A stretch of 64,000 nucleotides of DNA from Fidelibacterota bacterium (GTDB lineage Bacteria > Fidelibacterota > Marinisomatia > Marinisomatales > SCKK01), in NCBI GenBank assembly GCA_004124475.1, contig SCKK01000003.1, positions 1-64,000 on the forward strand. The letters run 5' to 3'. Position numbers and translations under genes: made by a program. Each line of letters opens with the position of its first letter. Positions within the stretch are counted from its first letter, which is position 1. Below are positions 16,109 through 24,356 of this stretch, in pieces. A model generated the notes under the pieces. The model had not been told where the DNA came from and made no database searches. It saw only the letters and a list, made by a program, of their open reading frames with translations.

Positions 16109-17083
16109 TCAATGCCATTCCCTATGAGTATTTAAGTCTTTCAATAATTTTTTCCAACTCTCGCGTTCTCGAGCGGGATCGACAAGTAATTTTACTTTTT
16201 CACACCTATATTTTAATTTCGCATAAAAGTCTCTATCCGTTTCCGCCATTTGCAACAAGGATGCCAAGGCATCGGTATCCCCAACAGGAAAGTAACCGGG
16301 ATAATCCTCTCCCAAGTGTCCTACAGCGCCCTGGATTCGAGTAGAGAGTACGGGAACAGAGGCTGCAAGGGCTTCCACGAGAACAATTGGACCTCCCTCA
16401 GATTCGGAGGTAATCACCAAAAGTCGGCTTCTCGCCAAGAACCGAACAGTCTTCCAATGGGGAAGTTCGTCCAGCCAATGGTAACGGGGATTGGAGACTT
16501 CCTCGACGTGTGCCTGTTTTTCAAAATCTGGTGTCAGGGCACCACCAATGTGGAGGACCCGGATTTTAGATGTATTTGGCAGCAGCCTTGAAGCCCTTGC
16601 CAAGCGAAATGGGTCTTTGATGGAACGGAGGTGGCCGATCACGCACACATCGAAGAATCGCTTGCGGGGAGCGTGGTTCCCCGGGGGCGGAGTGGCGGAC
16701 TGGTAAATGACGACGGCCTTGTCCTTGTGCTGATCCGGGATATCCTCCAATGTACTCGGTTGGAAAAGTGTGAGCCGCGTTGCCATCTCAATGGATTGGA
16801 AACAACTGGTGCTCCTTTGGCTATCCCAGTATATATCTGTTCCCGTGAGAGCAACAACCATCGGTGCCTCGGGATGGTTGTTTCGATATCTCTCGATAGA
16901 GGGAAAACTCTTGCTGGCATGGAGGGCCACCATAAGATCACACGCCTGTCCGTTGAAATCCTGGGTGATAGCCACACGGTGACCAAGTGAACGCAGGATA
17001 CGAGCCCACCGCAGCGCTGTAATGCGGTTGCCTCTTATGGAGCGAGGCGGAACCGGGGTGACAATACAGATTTTTAAAGACAC
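16109..17083 (-). CDS. senB: Selenosugar synthase-like glycosyltransferase (SenB, TIGR04348 type)
   Basis: 324 residues, GT-B fold. It starts [20 protein letters not shown] with [12 protein letters not shown], carries [50 protein letters not shown] and [20 protein letters not shown], and ends [12 protein letters not shown]. This set is characteristic of the TIGR04348 glycosyltransferases, of which SenB makes a seleno-sugar from a UDP-sugar and selenophosphate for selenoneine synthesis. It lies 9 bp downstream of the EgtB/SenA-type gene, the pairing found in sen clusters. No selD/senC is in the window, so selenophosphate must come from elsewhere. Confidence 0.85.
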   Translation of the reverse strand: MSLKICIVTPVPPRSIRGNRITALRWARILRSLGHRVAITQDFNGQACDLMVALHASKSFPSIERYRNNHPEAPMVVALTGTDIYWDSQRSTSCFQSIEMATRLTLFQPSTLEDIPDQHKDKAVVIYQSATPPPGNHAPRKRFFDVCVIGHLRSIKDPFRLARASRLLPNTSKIRVLHIGGALTPDFEKQAHVEEVSNPRYHWLDELPHWKTVRFLARSRLLVITSESEGGPIVLVEALAASVPVLSTRIQGAVGHLGEDYPGYFPVGDTDALASLLQMAETDRDFYAKLKYRCEKVKLLVDPARERESWKKLLKDLNTHREWH

Positions 17084-17092
17084 TGTAGCTTG

Positions 17093-18400
17093 TTATTTGT
17101 TAATGGCACACGTTCGAAATCCAGAAAAGACGTCTCGGCGGGAGGGGGGATAGAAGTTTCGCCACGTGTTGCGGATCAGCCGGGGACGGGTAGCCCAACA
17201 GCCACCGCGCAATACCTTTCGTGTGTGAAAGGAGGTCTGGGAATATTCCTGATACATGTCGGGAACAAACCCCGGATAGGGCTTGAAGGTGGTGGCGGTC
17301 CATTCCCAAACGTTCCCGATCATCTGCCTGCACCCAAAGAGGCTGTCGCCTTCACTATGAGACCGGACGTCCACTGGTCCCATGGCTTGCCAGTCCAGAT
17401 TAGCCTGGGATGAAATTGGGATCCCATCGCCCCAGGGTTGATTTCGCTTGCCATTAGACAAGTTGCTGCCATCCGAATCCGCCGAGGCTGACACCTCCCA
17501 CTCCACCTCCGTAGGGAGTCGCCGTCCTGACCATCGGCAGAACGCCTCCGCTTCGTACCACGAAACATGAATGATGGCCCGGTACTCAGAGATGGGGTCC
17601 CATTGGTTGAAGTTACGCTGGAGCCACCTGCCTTTGCTGTCCCGCTTCCAGTAAAGGGGACAATCCGACTGGACCGACTGCAGCCATTTCCATCCCTCAT
17701 TACTCCACAATTCCGGTCGTCCGTAGCCTTTGTCATCCACAAATTGGGCGAACTGCCCATCCGTCACCGACGTTTTCGAGATGGTAAAAGGCTTAACTTC
17801 CACTTCATGAACCCACTTCTCGTTATCGAAAACAAATGGACTGTCCTGGAATGCCCCAAGCATGAACGTCCCACCCGGAATACTCACTTCGCCATCGGTA
17901 GTATCGGAAACCTCCGGTTGGGTAGGACCATCCGACAGGTGAGACAATTCCGGTGCCGGGTACCCCAATGTCTGCCGGACATAGGTGAGGGCCTCAGTGT
18001 GCATGTCTTCGTGAAAAATCGAATAGAGGATGTAATACCGAAGCTGATCGGACAAGTCTCCTGTTTCGATAAGCTCAAGCACACGGTCTCTCACCGTACG
18101 GACGTAGTCGAAGGCACCTTCCCGGTCGGGAATGGGCAGCCGCCACCGGGTCTCATGCCCAATGGTAATGGAATCGAACAGATCATCCACATCTGGACGG
18201 GAGGGCTTCTTTCCTGCTCCCTGTCTCAGTACCCAGAATTCCTGAAAGTAGGCGAGATGACATAACTCCCAGAGAAGAGGATTGATGGTCGGAAGGTAGG
18301 GGACAGAGAGCTGGTCGTTATCGAGATCAGCAATAAGCTCTATGGAACGGTCCCGAGCTTCCGAAACCCACTCTGCCAGCTGTTGGTTATCCCGCATCAT
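17093..18400 (-). CDS. senA: EgtB/SenA-type nonheme iron synthase (selenoneine synthase candidate)
   Basis: 435 residues: N-terminal DinB-like helical domain (about 1-150) and a C-terminal formylglycine-generating-enzyme/SUMF1 domain (about 170-433). Iron ligands are visible as His48 (LCHLAYFQE) and the pair His130/His134 in HEDMHTEAL. Late motifs include HVSWYEAEAFCRWSGRRLP, GCRQMIGNVWEWTAT and WRNFYPPSRRDVFSGFRTC. EgtB joins a thiol to hercynine; SenA does the same with SenB's selenosugar. Direct linkage to senB favours SenA; sulfur activity cannot be excluded. It overlaps egtD by 4 bp. Confidence 0.82.
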   Translation of the reverse strand: MMRDNQQLAEWVSEARDRSIELIADLDNDQLSVPYLPTINPLLWELCHLAYFQEFWVLRQGAGKKPSRPDVDDLFDSITIGHETRWRLPIPDREGAFDYVRTVRDRVLELIETGDLSDQLRYYILYSIFHEDMHTEALTYVRQTLGYPAPELSHLSDGPTQPEVSDTTDGEVSIPGGTFMLGAFQDSPFVFDNEKWVHEVEVKPFTISKTSVTDGQFAQFVDDKGYGRPELWSNEGWKWLQSVQSDCPLYWKRDSKGRWLQRNFNQWDPISEYRAIIHVSWYEAEAFCRWSGRRLPTEVEWEVSASADSDGSNLSNGKRNQPWGDGIPISSQANLDWQAMGPVDVRSHSEGDSLFGCRQMIGNVWEWTATTFKPYPGFVPDMYQEYSQTSFHTRKVLRGGCWATRPRLIRNTWRNFYPPSRRDVFSGFRTCAINK

Positions 18401-19320
18401 ACCGCCACCAGGTACTGTACACTGAATCTCTTGTCCACATCGGTCCAGATGTTTTTGATTTGAAAAAGACCTCTCGCCATCTCTCCGATTTCACGAAGGT
18501 CGTACTTGCACGAAATTTCTGTCAGGATCGGTTCCCCGTCGTCCAGCCTAATCGTTTCTTTCCCAATATGAACTTCCTGATCGCAAGTGCTGATGAGAAC
18601 CATTTCTATTCTCCTATCCTCTTCGTTGTAGGGAGCGTAGTGGCGGAAGTTATCGAGATTGAAATCAGCGTTCAATGCTTTGTTAATGTGGTGAAGGATG
18701 TTCAGATTAAATTCAGCAGTAATGCCTCTCGAATCGTTGTACGCCGCCTCCAGAGTGGCCCTGTCTTTCTTCAGGTCCATCCCCACCAAAAAACCGCCTC
18801 CCCTCCCGCAGAGTTCGCGAATTTTCCTTAGAAAATTGACCAACTCCAAGCGGTCGACGTTCCCGATGGTGGAACCAGGAAAATAGACCACCCGTTTCAC
18901 TGCAGAGTCCCAAACCATCGGAAGTTCGAAGTTTCCCATCCAGTCGGCACACACGGGTATAACCACCAAGTTCCGGAACTCCCTCCCCAACGAATCGGCA
19001 AGGTCGTTCAACATGTCTTGGGAAACATCGATAGGGACATAGCCCACAGGGGCGGAAAGGTGACTCAACAGCAGTCGCGTCTTCTCACCAGTCCCGATAC
19101 CCAGCTCGATAAGGAGAGACTGCTCTCCTACCGCCTTGGCCATCTCGGACCCATGAACCTCCATGATAGCCAGCTCCGCCCGTGTGAGGTAGTACTCGTC
19201 CAGCTCGCAGATTTCCTCAAAGAGCTTGAAGCCCCGCCGGTCGTAAAAGTACTTGGATGGAAGGGATTTGGGATTCTTGCGGAGGCCTGCAAGCACCTCC
19301 TCCAACATGCCGTGAAACAT
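18397..19320 (-). CDS. egtD: L-histidine N-alpha-methyltransferase
   Basis: 307 residues, the usual size. It trimethylates histidine with SAM to give hercynine, the betaine precursor of ergothioneine and selenoneine. Seen are SLPSKYFYDRRGFKLFEEIC and DEYYLTRAE at the N-terminus, ELGIGTGEKT (SAM motif I), YFPGSTIGN, and FNLNILHHIN, which holds residues of the histidine pocket. It is first of the three-gene group egtD-senA-senB, all minus strand with 4-bp overlap and 9-bp spacing. Confidence 0.93.
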   Translation of the reverse strand: MFHGMLEEVLAGLRKNPKSLPSKYFYDRRGFKLFEEICELDEYYLTRAELAIMEVHGSEMAKAVGEQSLLIELGIGTGEKTRLLLSHLSAPVGYVPIDVSQDMLNDLADSLGREFRNLVVIPVCADWMGNFELPMVWDSAVKRVVYFPGSTIGNVDRLELVNFLRKIRELCGRGGGFLVGMDLKKDRATLEAAYNDSRGITAEFNLNILHHINKALNADFNLDNFRHYAPYNEEDRRIEMVLISTCDQEVHIGKETIRLDDGEPILTEISCKYDLREIGEMARGLFQIKNIWTDVDKRFSVQYLVAV

Positions 19321-19461
19321 AGGATTTACCAGTTAATTGAAGAAATTCCCCCAGCCATGATTTGTCATTCTGTAAAATCTCTGGACTTCTTTCTGTCACC
19401 GTGGCGAGGAGATTCTTCGGTTTACCGAAAGATATTAAGTCATCAAAATGATGACCAGTAT

Positions 19462-19823
19462 TTAGAAAGTCAGAACCCAATCCACTTCAACAGACTGTTG
19501 GGCTACAAATTTGGTAGTCACCCACACTGGATTAAGCCAGTTTAGATCATCGTCTGTCACCCCCCGGGCGGTACCGCACGCCGTTCATGTGTAAACGGGT
19601 ACCTTGTGCTCGAGGGCAAACTGAATGAGCTCTTTCAATGGTGGGATGCCCACAGGAAAATGCTTTCAGCCACCGATTTCCTGGCGATGACGGAACCATC
19701 CCCGGCCAGAAGTATCTCCGTCTGGTGCCCTGCCTCAATGGCACCCTTGGCCTTGAAAAATGCAAGTCCTGCTCGAGTGGGATCCTCTGAGCCGTGCATT
19801 ATGATGATGAAAATCTTTGTCAT
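19462..19823 (-). pseudogene. DsrE/F-like sulfur-relay family gene with in-frame TGA at a conserved Cys and one frameshift
   Basis: Start ATG 19823: MTKIFIIIMHGSEDPTRAGL, FFKAKGAIEAGHQTEILLAGD, the DsrE-like fold. Near 19657 one base seems missing (SIF then VGIPPLKEL in the next frame). The frame then reads ALEHKVPVYT-TGA-TACGTARG, and after the TGA continues VTDDDLNWLNP to FVAQQSVEVDWVLTF and a TAA at 19462. Relatives have CxxC here, so the TGA (19585-19587) replaces the first Cys (UxxC if read as selenocysteine). Either a pseudogene with two lesions, or a selenoprotein with one sequencing error. It lies 142 bp upstream of egtD. Confidence 0.6.
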
Positions 19824-19902
19824 TGTTTAGTTCCTCCTTTTTCGACCCAAAGTCTACATAAAGATAAGGAACAGGTCAATCTCAATCCGTCACTGAAAAC
19901 GG

Positions 19903-20508
19903 TTAAAAAAGACTCTGTTGCCCTAGCTGAGGCTCAAGTGTCGGCTTTGAATCGAGGAACGCTTTGAGGGTAGCGAAGTCGGCTTTCACCTGAGGGAGAA
20001 GGTCAGGCCGGCGGAGAGCCGCAGCGGGGTGGTACATGGGGAAGAGAAAAAACTTCTCCTGAGGGATGGGTTTTGCGTGAACTTCGTGGATGACCTTCGA
20101 CTTCTCCACAAAAAGGTGCAAAGCCATATTCCCCAGTAGACAGACCACTTTCGGCCCGATGAGTTCAATTTCCTCCAGAAGATACGGCGCACACGTTTTG
20201 ATCTCCGCCGCGAAGGGGAGTCGACCTCCCGGCGGCAGGCAGCGAGTCACGTTGCTGATCCGGACATCGCTTCTTTCAATCCCCACACCCCTGAGCAGTT
20301 CGTTCAACAAGTCTCCAGCCCTTCCCACAAACGGACGTCCCCATCGGTCCTCATTTGCCCCCGGACCTTGACCGATAAACATTACCTCCGCCTGTGGATT
20401 GCCCTCTCCTGGAACCGCCCGCGTTCGAGACTCGCACAAGGGACACTTCTTACAGCCGAGAATTCTCTGCCGAAGATCCGCAAGCCTCTTTTCAAGCTCC
20501 CTGCCCAT
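19903..20508 (-). CDS. Type-4 (Fe-S) uracil-DNA glycosylase
   Basis: 201 residues. Cluster-binding CKKCPLC near the N-terminus and later Cys (RCLPPGG, IKTCAPYL) fit the four-Cys [4Fe-4S] pattern of family 4 UDGs. Catalytic motif 1 is GQGPGANED; motif 2 is MYHPAAALRRP. It removes uracil from DNA after cytosine deamination. It ends 2 bp before the transporter gene's start side on the same strand (its own ATG lies 2 bp from the permease stop), so it is probably co-transcribed with the ABC transporter genes. Intact. Confidence 0.9.
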   Translation of the reverse strand: MGRELEKRLADLRQRILGCKKCPLCESRTRAVPGEGNPQAEVMFIGQGPGANEDRWGRPFVGRAGDLLNELLRGVGIERSDVRISNVTRCLPPGGRLPFAAEIKTCAPYLLEEIELIGPKVVCLLGNMALHLFVEKSKVIHEVHAKPIPQEKFFLFPMYHPAAALRRPDLLPQVKADFATLKAFLDSKPTLEPQLGQQSLF

Positions 20509-20509
20509 T

Positions 20510-21997
20510 TCATTTGTTGGGATTCACCGCGACCGCCACTCTACCGAGGACAAGATCGAAAATCAATGCCAGAAGAGAAGCCGGAATTGCTCCGGAAAGG
20601 ATCAGTCCCGTGTCGTTCAGACTGATGCCCGTGAGGATGGGCTCTCCCAGTCCCCCAGCTCCGATGAAGGCTGCCAATGTCGCCGTCCCCACACAGATAA
20701 CGGTGGATGTTCGAATCCCTGCAAAAATCACCGGTGCCGCCTGAGGCAGTACAAGGAACGTCAGCTTTTGGGATGGTGTCAATCCCTGGGCGTCGGCAAC
20801 TTCTGTGAGGGATTTAGGGATGTCCATAATACCTGTGAAGGTGTTTCTAAGGATGGGCAAAATGCTATAGAGAAAGAGGGCCACGATGGCTGGTTTGAAG
20901 CCGATACCAAGAAGTGGAATCAATGCACCCAAGAGGGCAATGCTGGGAATGGTCTGCACCACGTTCGCGAATCCCATGATGAAGGTAGCGGCTCGTTGGT
21001 TGCTACTCATCAAGATGCCTCCGGGAATCCCCACCAAACACGCCATCAAAACGGCCAGTCCTGTAAGAAACAGGTGGCGGCCTGTCTGGCGGAGGATCAT
21101 GGAGGAGCGGGTTTCTCCAAGAACATCCTTTTCTACGGTACCATGCTCCATCAAAAAATCGGCAACTACTTGAGAATAACCATCACCGGCTTCATTTGCC
21201 TGCAGATTAAGCCGCTGCATTCTGGCGTTATCAATCTTTCCCGCGAAGGTATTGAGGACACCCTCAAGGTCAGGAAACTCCCGCAGTGTTTCAAGTCGAA
21301 CTATTGGCGCTGCGAGATACTCAGGAAAAAAGCGGCGATCGTCGTCCAAGAGCCGGAGGTCGTACTGCAAGATTTCGCCGTCGGTGGTGTAAGCATCCAT
21401 CACTTCAATTGTTCCCTCCATGATGGCACTGTAGGCAAGGCTATGGCGGATGCCCTTCACCTCTTTGAAGTGAAATCCATAGGTGGTCTGCAGTCCCGGC
21501 CAGCCGTCCTTACGTCCCAGAAATTCGTGAGTGAAGGCTGCTCGCAGGTCTGTCTGTTCCGCCAATTGGGAATAAGTCTGGAGATTTCTTTCCACCGCCA
21601 AGGTCTCAAGCACCACTAGAGCCCAACTGTTGTTGAATCCAAACGGTTCCAACCACGTAATCCCGAACCGCTCCTCGAATGTATTCCGGAGGTTTTCAAA
21701 TTGCTGATCTCTTTGATCCTCAGATTTTAAAATTACCAAAGCCCCAGTCCCAGTATATTCCGGATAGAGATCGATCTCTCCCCCCTCCAGGGCTCTGAAA
21801 CACACCCACGTCCCTTCCAGACCAAACTTCCGCTCGACGACATAGTCCGTATTTGATTCAATCAACTGACACAGCAGCTCGGCTAGTACGTAGTTTTCTG
21901 TGAATGGCTTACTCCCCACTATGATGGACCGCTCACTTCCCTTGCAAACCGTCAAAACAAGGATTAGCATCACCGCAATGAACCAATCCCTACTCAC
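20510..21997 (-). CDS. Betaine/choline-type ABC transporter, fused substrate-binding protein and permease
   Basis: 495 residues. Signal or anchor helix (about 5-20), an OpuAC/ProX-like binding domain at about 22-285 (IVGSKPFTENYVLAELL, DLYPEYTGTG), and a permease domain at about 300-490 with five or six helices and the coupling loop DAQGLTPSQKLTFLVLPQAA. Usually the binding domain follows the permease in fused OpuB/EgtU-like proteins; here it precedes it. Substrates of the family are trimethylammonium compounds. With egtD-senAB downstream, a betaine such as ergothioneine, selenoneine or hercynine is an attractive inference. It overlaps the ATPase gene by 4 bp. Confidence 0.88.
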   Translation of the reverse strand: MSRDWFIAVMLILVLTVCKGSERSIIVGSKPFTENYVLAELLCQLIESNTDYVVERKFGLEGTWVCFRALEGGEIDLYPEYTGTGALVILKSEDQRDQQFENLRNTFEERFGITWLEPFGFNNSWALVVLETLAVERNLQTYSQLAEQTDLRAAFTHEFLGRKDGWPGLQTTYGFHFKEVKGIRHSLAYSAIMEGTIEVMDAYTTDGEILQYDLRLLDDDRRFFPEYLAAPIVRLETLREFPDLEGVLNTFAGKIDNARMQRLNLQANEAGDGYSQVVADFLMEHGTVEKDVLGETRSSMILRQTGRHLFLTGLAVLMACLVGIPGGILMSSNQRAATFIMGFANVVQTIPSIALLGALIPLLGIGFKPAIVALFLYSILPILRNTFTGIMDIPKSLTEVADAQGLTPSQKLTFLVLPQAAPVIFAGIRTSTVICVGTATLAAFIGAGGLGEPILTGISLNDTGLILSGAIPASLLALIFDLVLGRVAVAVNPNK

Positions 21998-22755
21998 CGT
22001 ATTCTGTCTTCCTTTTCCCTGCCCGATAATCCCAATGTCACCGATGCAAGCAACTCCCGTGTGTAATCCGATCCTTGATTCTTAAGCAGAGCTTCCGGCG
22101 TCCCCATCTCAACCATGCTCCCTTCTTTCATGATCACAATGCGGTCCCCAATTCGGAAGGCCTCCTGAATGTCGTGGGTAACAAAGAGAGTGGTGACGTT
22201 CTGTTCTTCCTTGATCTGAAGAAATTGAGTTTGGGTGTGTTGGCGGGTGATGGCATCCAGAGCGCCGAACGGTTCGTCCATAAGAAGGATATCGGGCTTC
22301 AGGGCTAAGGCCCTTGCTACCCCTACTCGTTGAGCTTCTCCACCGGAAAGCTCTGACGGATACCGGAGGGCGTAGTCACTGTAGGGAAGCCTTACCAGTT
22401 CCAGCAGTTCCTCAACGCGCAGCCGGGTTTTCTGGCTGTCCCATTCGACTGCCTTCGGTAACATCCCCACATTCTGCGCCACCGTCCAGTGAGGAAACAG
22501 TCCCACCTCCTGAATCACATAGCCGATAGACCGTCGAAGGTCAATTAGTGGCCAGGCGGAGACATCACGTCCTCGCACCATGACTTGCCCGGAACTGGGC
22601 GTCACCATGCCGTTTACCATCCGTAGGGTGGTCGTCTTCCCGGAGCCACTTAACCCCAGCAGAACAACCGTCTCACCCTTCTCTGCCTCAAGAGAGAAAT
22701 CCCTTAAGGCAGGAACGCCACCATAAAATTTTGAGACTTGGTCGAAGCGGATCAT
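21994..22755 (-). CDS. Betaine/choline-type ABC transporter ATP-binding protein
   Basis: 253 residues. Walker A GLSGSGKTT, Q-loop QEVGLFPHW, signature LSGGEAQRVG, Walker B ILLMDEPFGALD and switch His in VTHD are all present. It matches the OpuBA/ProV group but lacks C-terminal CBS domains, so osmotic gating through CBS is unlikely. First gene of the transporter pair; the stop overlaps the permease start. Confidence 0.92.
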   Translation of the reverse strand: MIRFDQVSKFYGGVPALRDFSLEAEKGETVVLLGLSGSGKTTTLRMVNGMVTPSSGQVMVRGRDVSAWPLIDLRRSIGYVIQEVGLFPHWTVAQNVGMLPKAVEWDSQKTRLRVEELLELVRLPYSDYALRYPSELSGGEAQRVGVARALALKPDILLMDEPFGALDAITRQHTQTQFLQIKEEQNVTTLFVTHDIQEAFRIGDRIVIMKEGSMVEMGTPEALLKNQGSDYTRELLASVTLGLSGREKEDRIR

Positions 22756-22787
22756 GGAGAATAAACGTTACCCCGTGAAAGGATTCT

Positions 22788-23396
22788 CTACTCTCCCTCT
22801 ACAAACTGTCTGAGGACTTCCTTTCCTCCACCGATCCAAGGATTTCCGTGGGCAAAGAGCAGGTGGTCGAAGTCGCAGTCGAGAAGACGGTGAAAGGCCT
22901 CCTTAAGTCCCCGCTTCACCCCTTCCGGGTCGTCTCCCATGAATCGATTTGGTACAAAACTCAGGGGACCATCGCCATCCCGGACCAGTCCATCGGCGAA
23001 GGCCATCAGTCCAGCTGAACTGGGAATGTGATAGGCCGTTTCTTCCGGACAGAGAGAAGCCACTTCCATAGCTACAATGCCGCCCGGAAAATCGTGTCCA
23101 AACTCAAAGGGATTCACAACTTCACCCTTCGTGAACTCATGGAGCCCAGACTGGTGACACCATACAGTACAACCAAAAGCCTCTTGAAATTTAGCGCTGT
23201 GGCGGTAGTGATGGCGGTTCGAGAGAAGAATATGGTTTGGAAGTCCGTGATCACCAAACCAATCCAATCCCTCGGACGGAAAAATGGGATCGAGAAGGAT
23301 TCCATCTTCTTCGAAATAGTACGAGCTCACATCAATGTGAATTCGCTCGTGGACGGCAGTCCAGTGGTGCACGCCAGGAAGAATTTCATTAATCAT
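22788..23396 (-). CDS. Metallo-beta-lactamase-fold hydrolase-like protein
   Basis: 202 residues. Layout follows the MBL fold: INEILPGVHHWTAVHERIH, ILLDPIFPSEGLDW, then ILLSNRHHYRHSAKF, where the HxHxDH metal motif normally lies but is changed to RHHYRHS, and a late FDHLLFAHGNPWIGGG with a conserved HG. The altered metal site suggests a divergent or non-hydrolytic member. Substrate unknown. 32 bp upstream of the ATPase gene, same strand. Confidence 0.65.
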   Translation of the reverse strand: MINEILPGVHHWTAVHERIHIDVSSYYFEEDGILLDPIFPSEGLDWFGDHGLPNHILLSNRHHYRHSAKFQEAFGCTVWCHQSGLHEFTKGEVVNPFEFGHDFPGGIVAMEVASLCPEETAYHIPSSAGLMAFADGLVRDGDGPLSFVPNRFMGDDPEGVKRGLKEAFHRLLDCDFDHLLFAHGNPWIGGGKEVLRQFVEGE

Positions 23397-23660
23397 ATCG
23401 GTTAATTAATAACATCTGTAGCTCAAAATAGCTAACCCCTAAGGAAGTATTACTGCCAATAAATCTAACACCGGACTCCAAGCAAATTTAACACTTGGTC
23501 CGAAAAATGCCTAATCACCTATAAAAAATGTATTCGCAGTTCTGAGAAATTCTCTCCAACAGTTCATTCCCTATCCGATCAGGTCATGCTTAGACATCAC
23601 TGATTGCACTGGGATCTGTGGACACCATTTTCTAAACCTGAACACTACTCATCGTATCCA

Positions 23661-24074
23661 TTAAGGATTTTTCCGAGTCGGTATTTTAGCCCCATTTAAA
23701 ACAACTGCCCATTTCCAAATTGGAACACGATCTTTTAACTGGGTAATAAACCACTCCATGGCATTCAAACTTTCTTGGCGATGTTCGGACCAAATTTGGA
23801 TGATAACGGAAGATTCACCAACAGGTATGATCCCGATTCGATGTTGGCAGTAAAGGTCATGGACAGAAAATTTTTTTACAGTTCCTTTGGCCAATATTCG
23901 AAGTTCTTTTTCAGCCATTTCACGATAACATTCATATTCCAGGGCTTTTATTTTTTCCCCATCTTCCATATCACGCACACGTCCTGAAAAAGTTAATTCT
24001 GCACCATCATTTGTGCGATTATCACCGCTTGGAAACGGTTCAATAATACCTTTAACAATTTTAGTTTTAATCAT
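23661..24074 (-). CDS. moaE: Molybdopterin synthase catalytic subunit
   Basis: 137 residues. MoaE signature ALEYECYREMAEKELRIL and HRIGIIPVGESSVIIQIWSE, followed by HRQESLNAMEWFITQLKDRV and VPIWKWAV with the catalytic Lys region. Transfers two sulfurs from MoaD thiocarboxylate to cyclic pyranopterin monophosphate. Last gene of the minus-strand molybdenum cofactor set; 24 bp after moaD. The following 265-bp gap (23397-23660) holds no recognisable gene. Confidence 0.93.
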   Translation of the reverse strand: MIKTKIVKGIIEPFPSGDNRTNDGAELTFSGRVRDMEDGEKIKALEYECYREMAEKELRILAKGTVKKFSVHDLYCQHRIGIIPVGESSVIIQIWSEHRQESLNAMEWFITQLKDRVPIWKWAVVLNGAKIPTRKNP

Positions 24075-24098
24075 ATTGAAAAAATATCATTTAGCATA

Positions 24099-24356
24099 CT
24101 ACCCTCCTTGGACCGGTGGAATCAGTGCAACTTCATCCCCGTTTTCCAATACCTGATCATTTGGTTTATAAACCAAATTGACAGCAAAGCGAAATGAAAT
24201 ATCGTCAAGTTTGCCTTGCGCCATTGTCCTGATTTCTTTTTCCAAATCTGAGCATGTGGAACCAGCAGAGAAAGTAAGATTCAGTTCATCTACCCCGAGA
24301 GCCTGTTTGATATGTGAAAAACATTTCACATGAATAGAAATATTATCAGTCATCAA
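24099..24356 (-). CDS. moaD: Molybdopterin synthase sulfur carrier subunit
   Basis: 85 residues, beta-grasp fold, ending ALIPPVQGG. The C-terminal GG is the site adenylated by MoeB and turned into a thiocarboxylate. An ATGATG start overlaps the moeB-like gene by about 10 bp. Neighbouring moaE and the rhodanese-MoeB gene show the pathway. Confidence 0.9.
   Translation of the reverse strand: MMTDNISIHVKCFSHIKQALGVDELNLTFSAGSTCSDLEKEIRTMAQGKLDDISFRFAVNLVYKPNDQVLENGDEVALIPPVQGG

Noticed and set aside
17567-18265. 232-codon plus-strand frame opposite the EgtB/SenA gene
   Set aside because: Shadow frame; the opposite strand has all iron ligands and the SUMF1 domain.
20399-21619. 406-codon plus-strand open frame opposite the betaine transporter gene
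   Set aside because: Antisense shadow in a GC-rich gene; low-complexity, Cys/His/Gln-rich product, no ribosome-binding site, while the minus strand encodes a clear ABC permease fusion.
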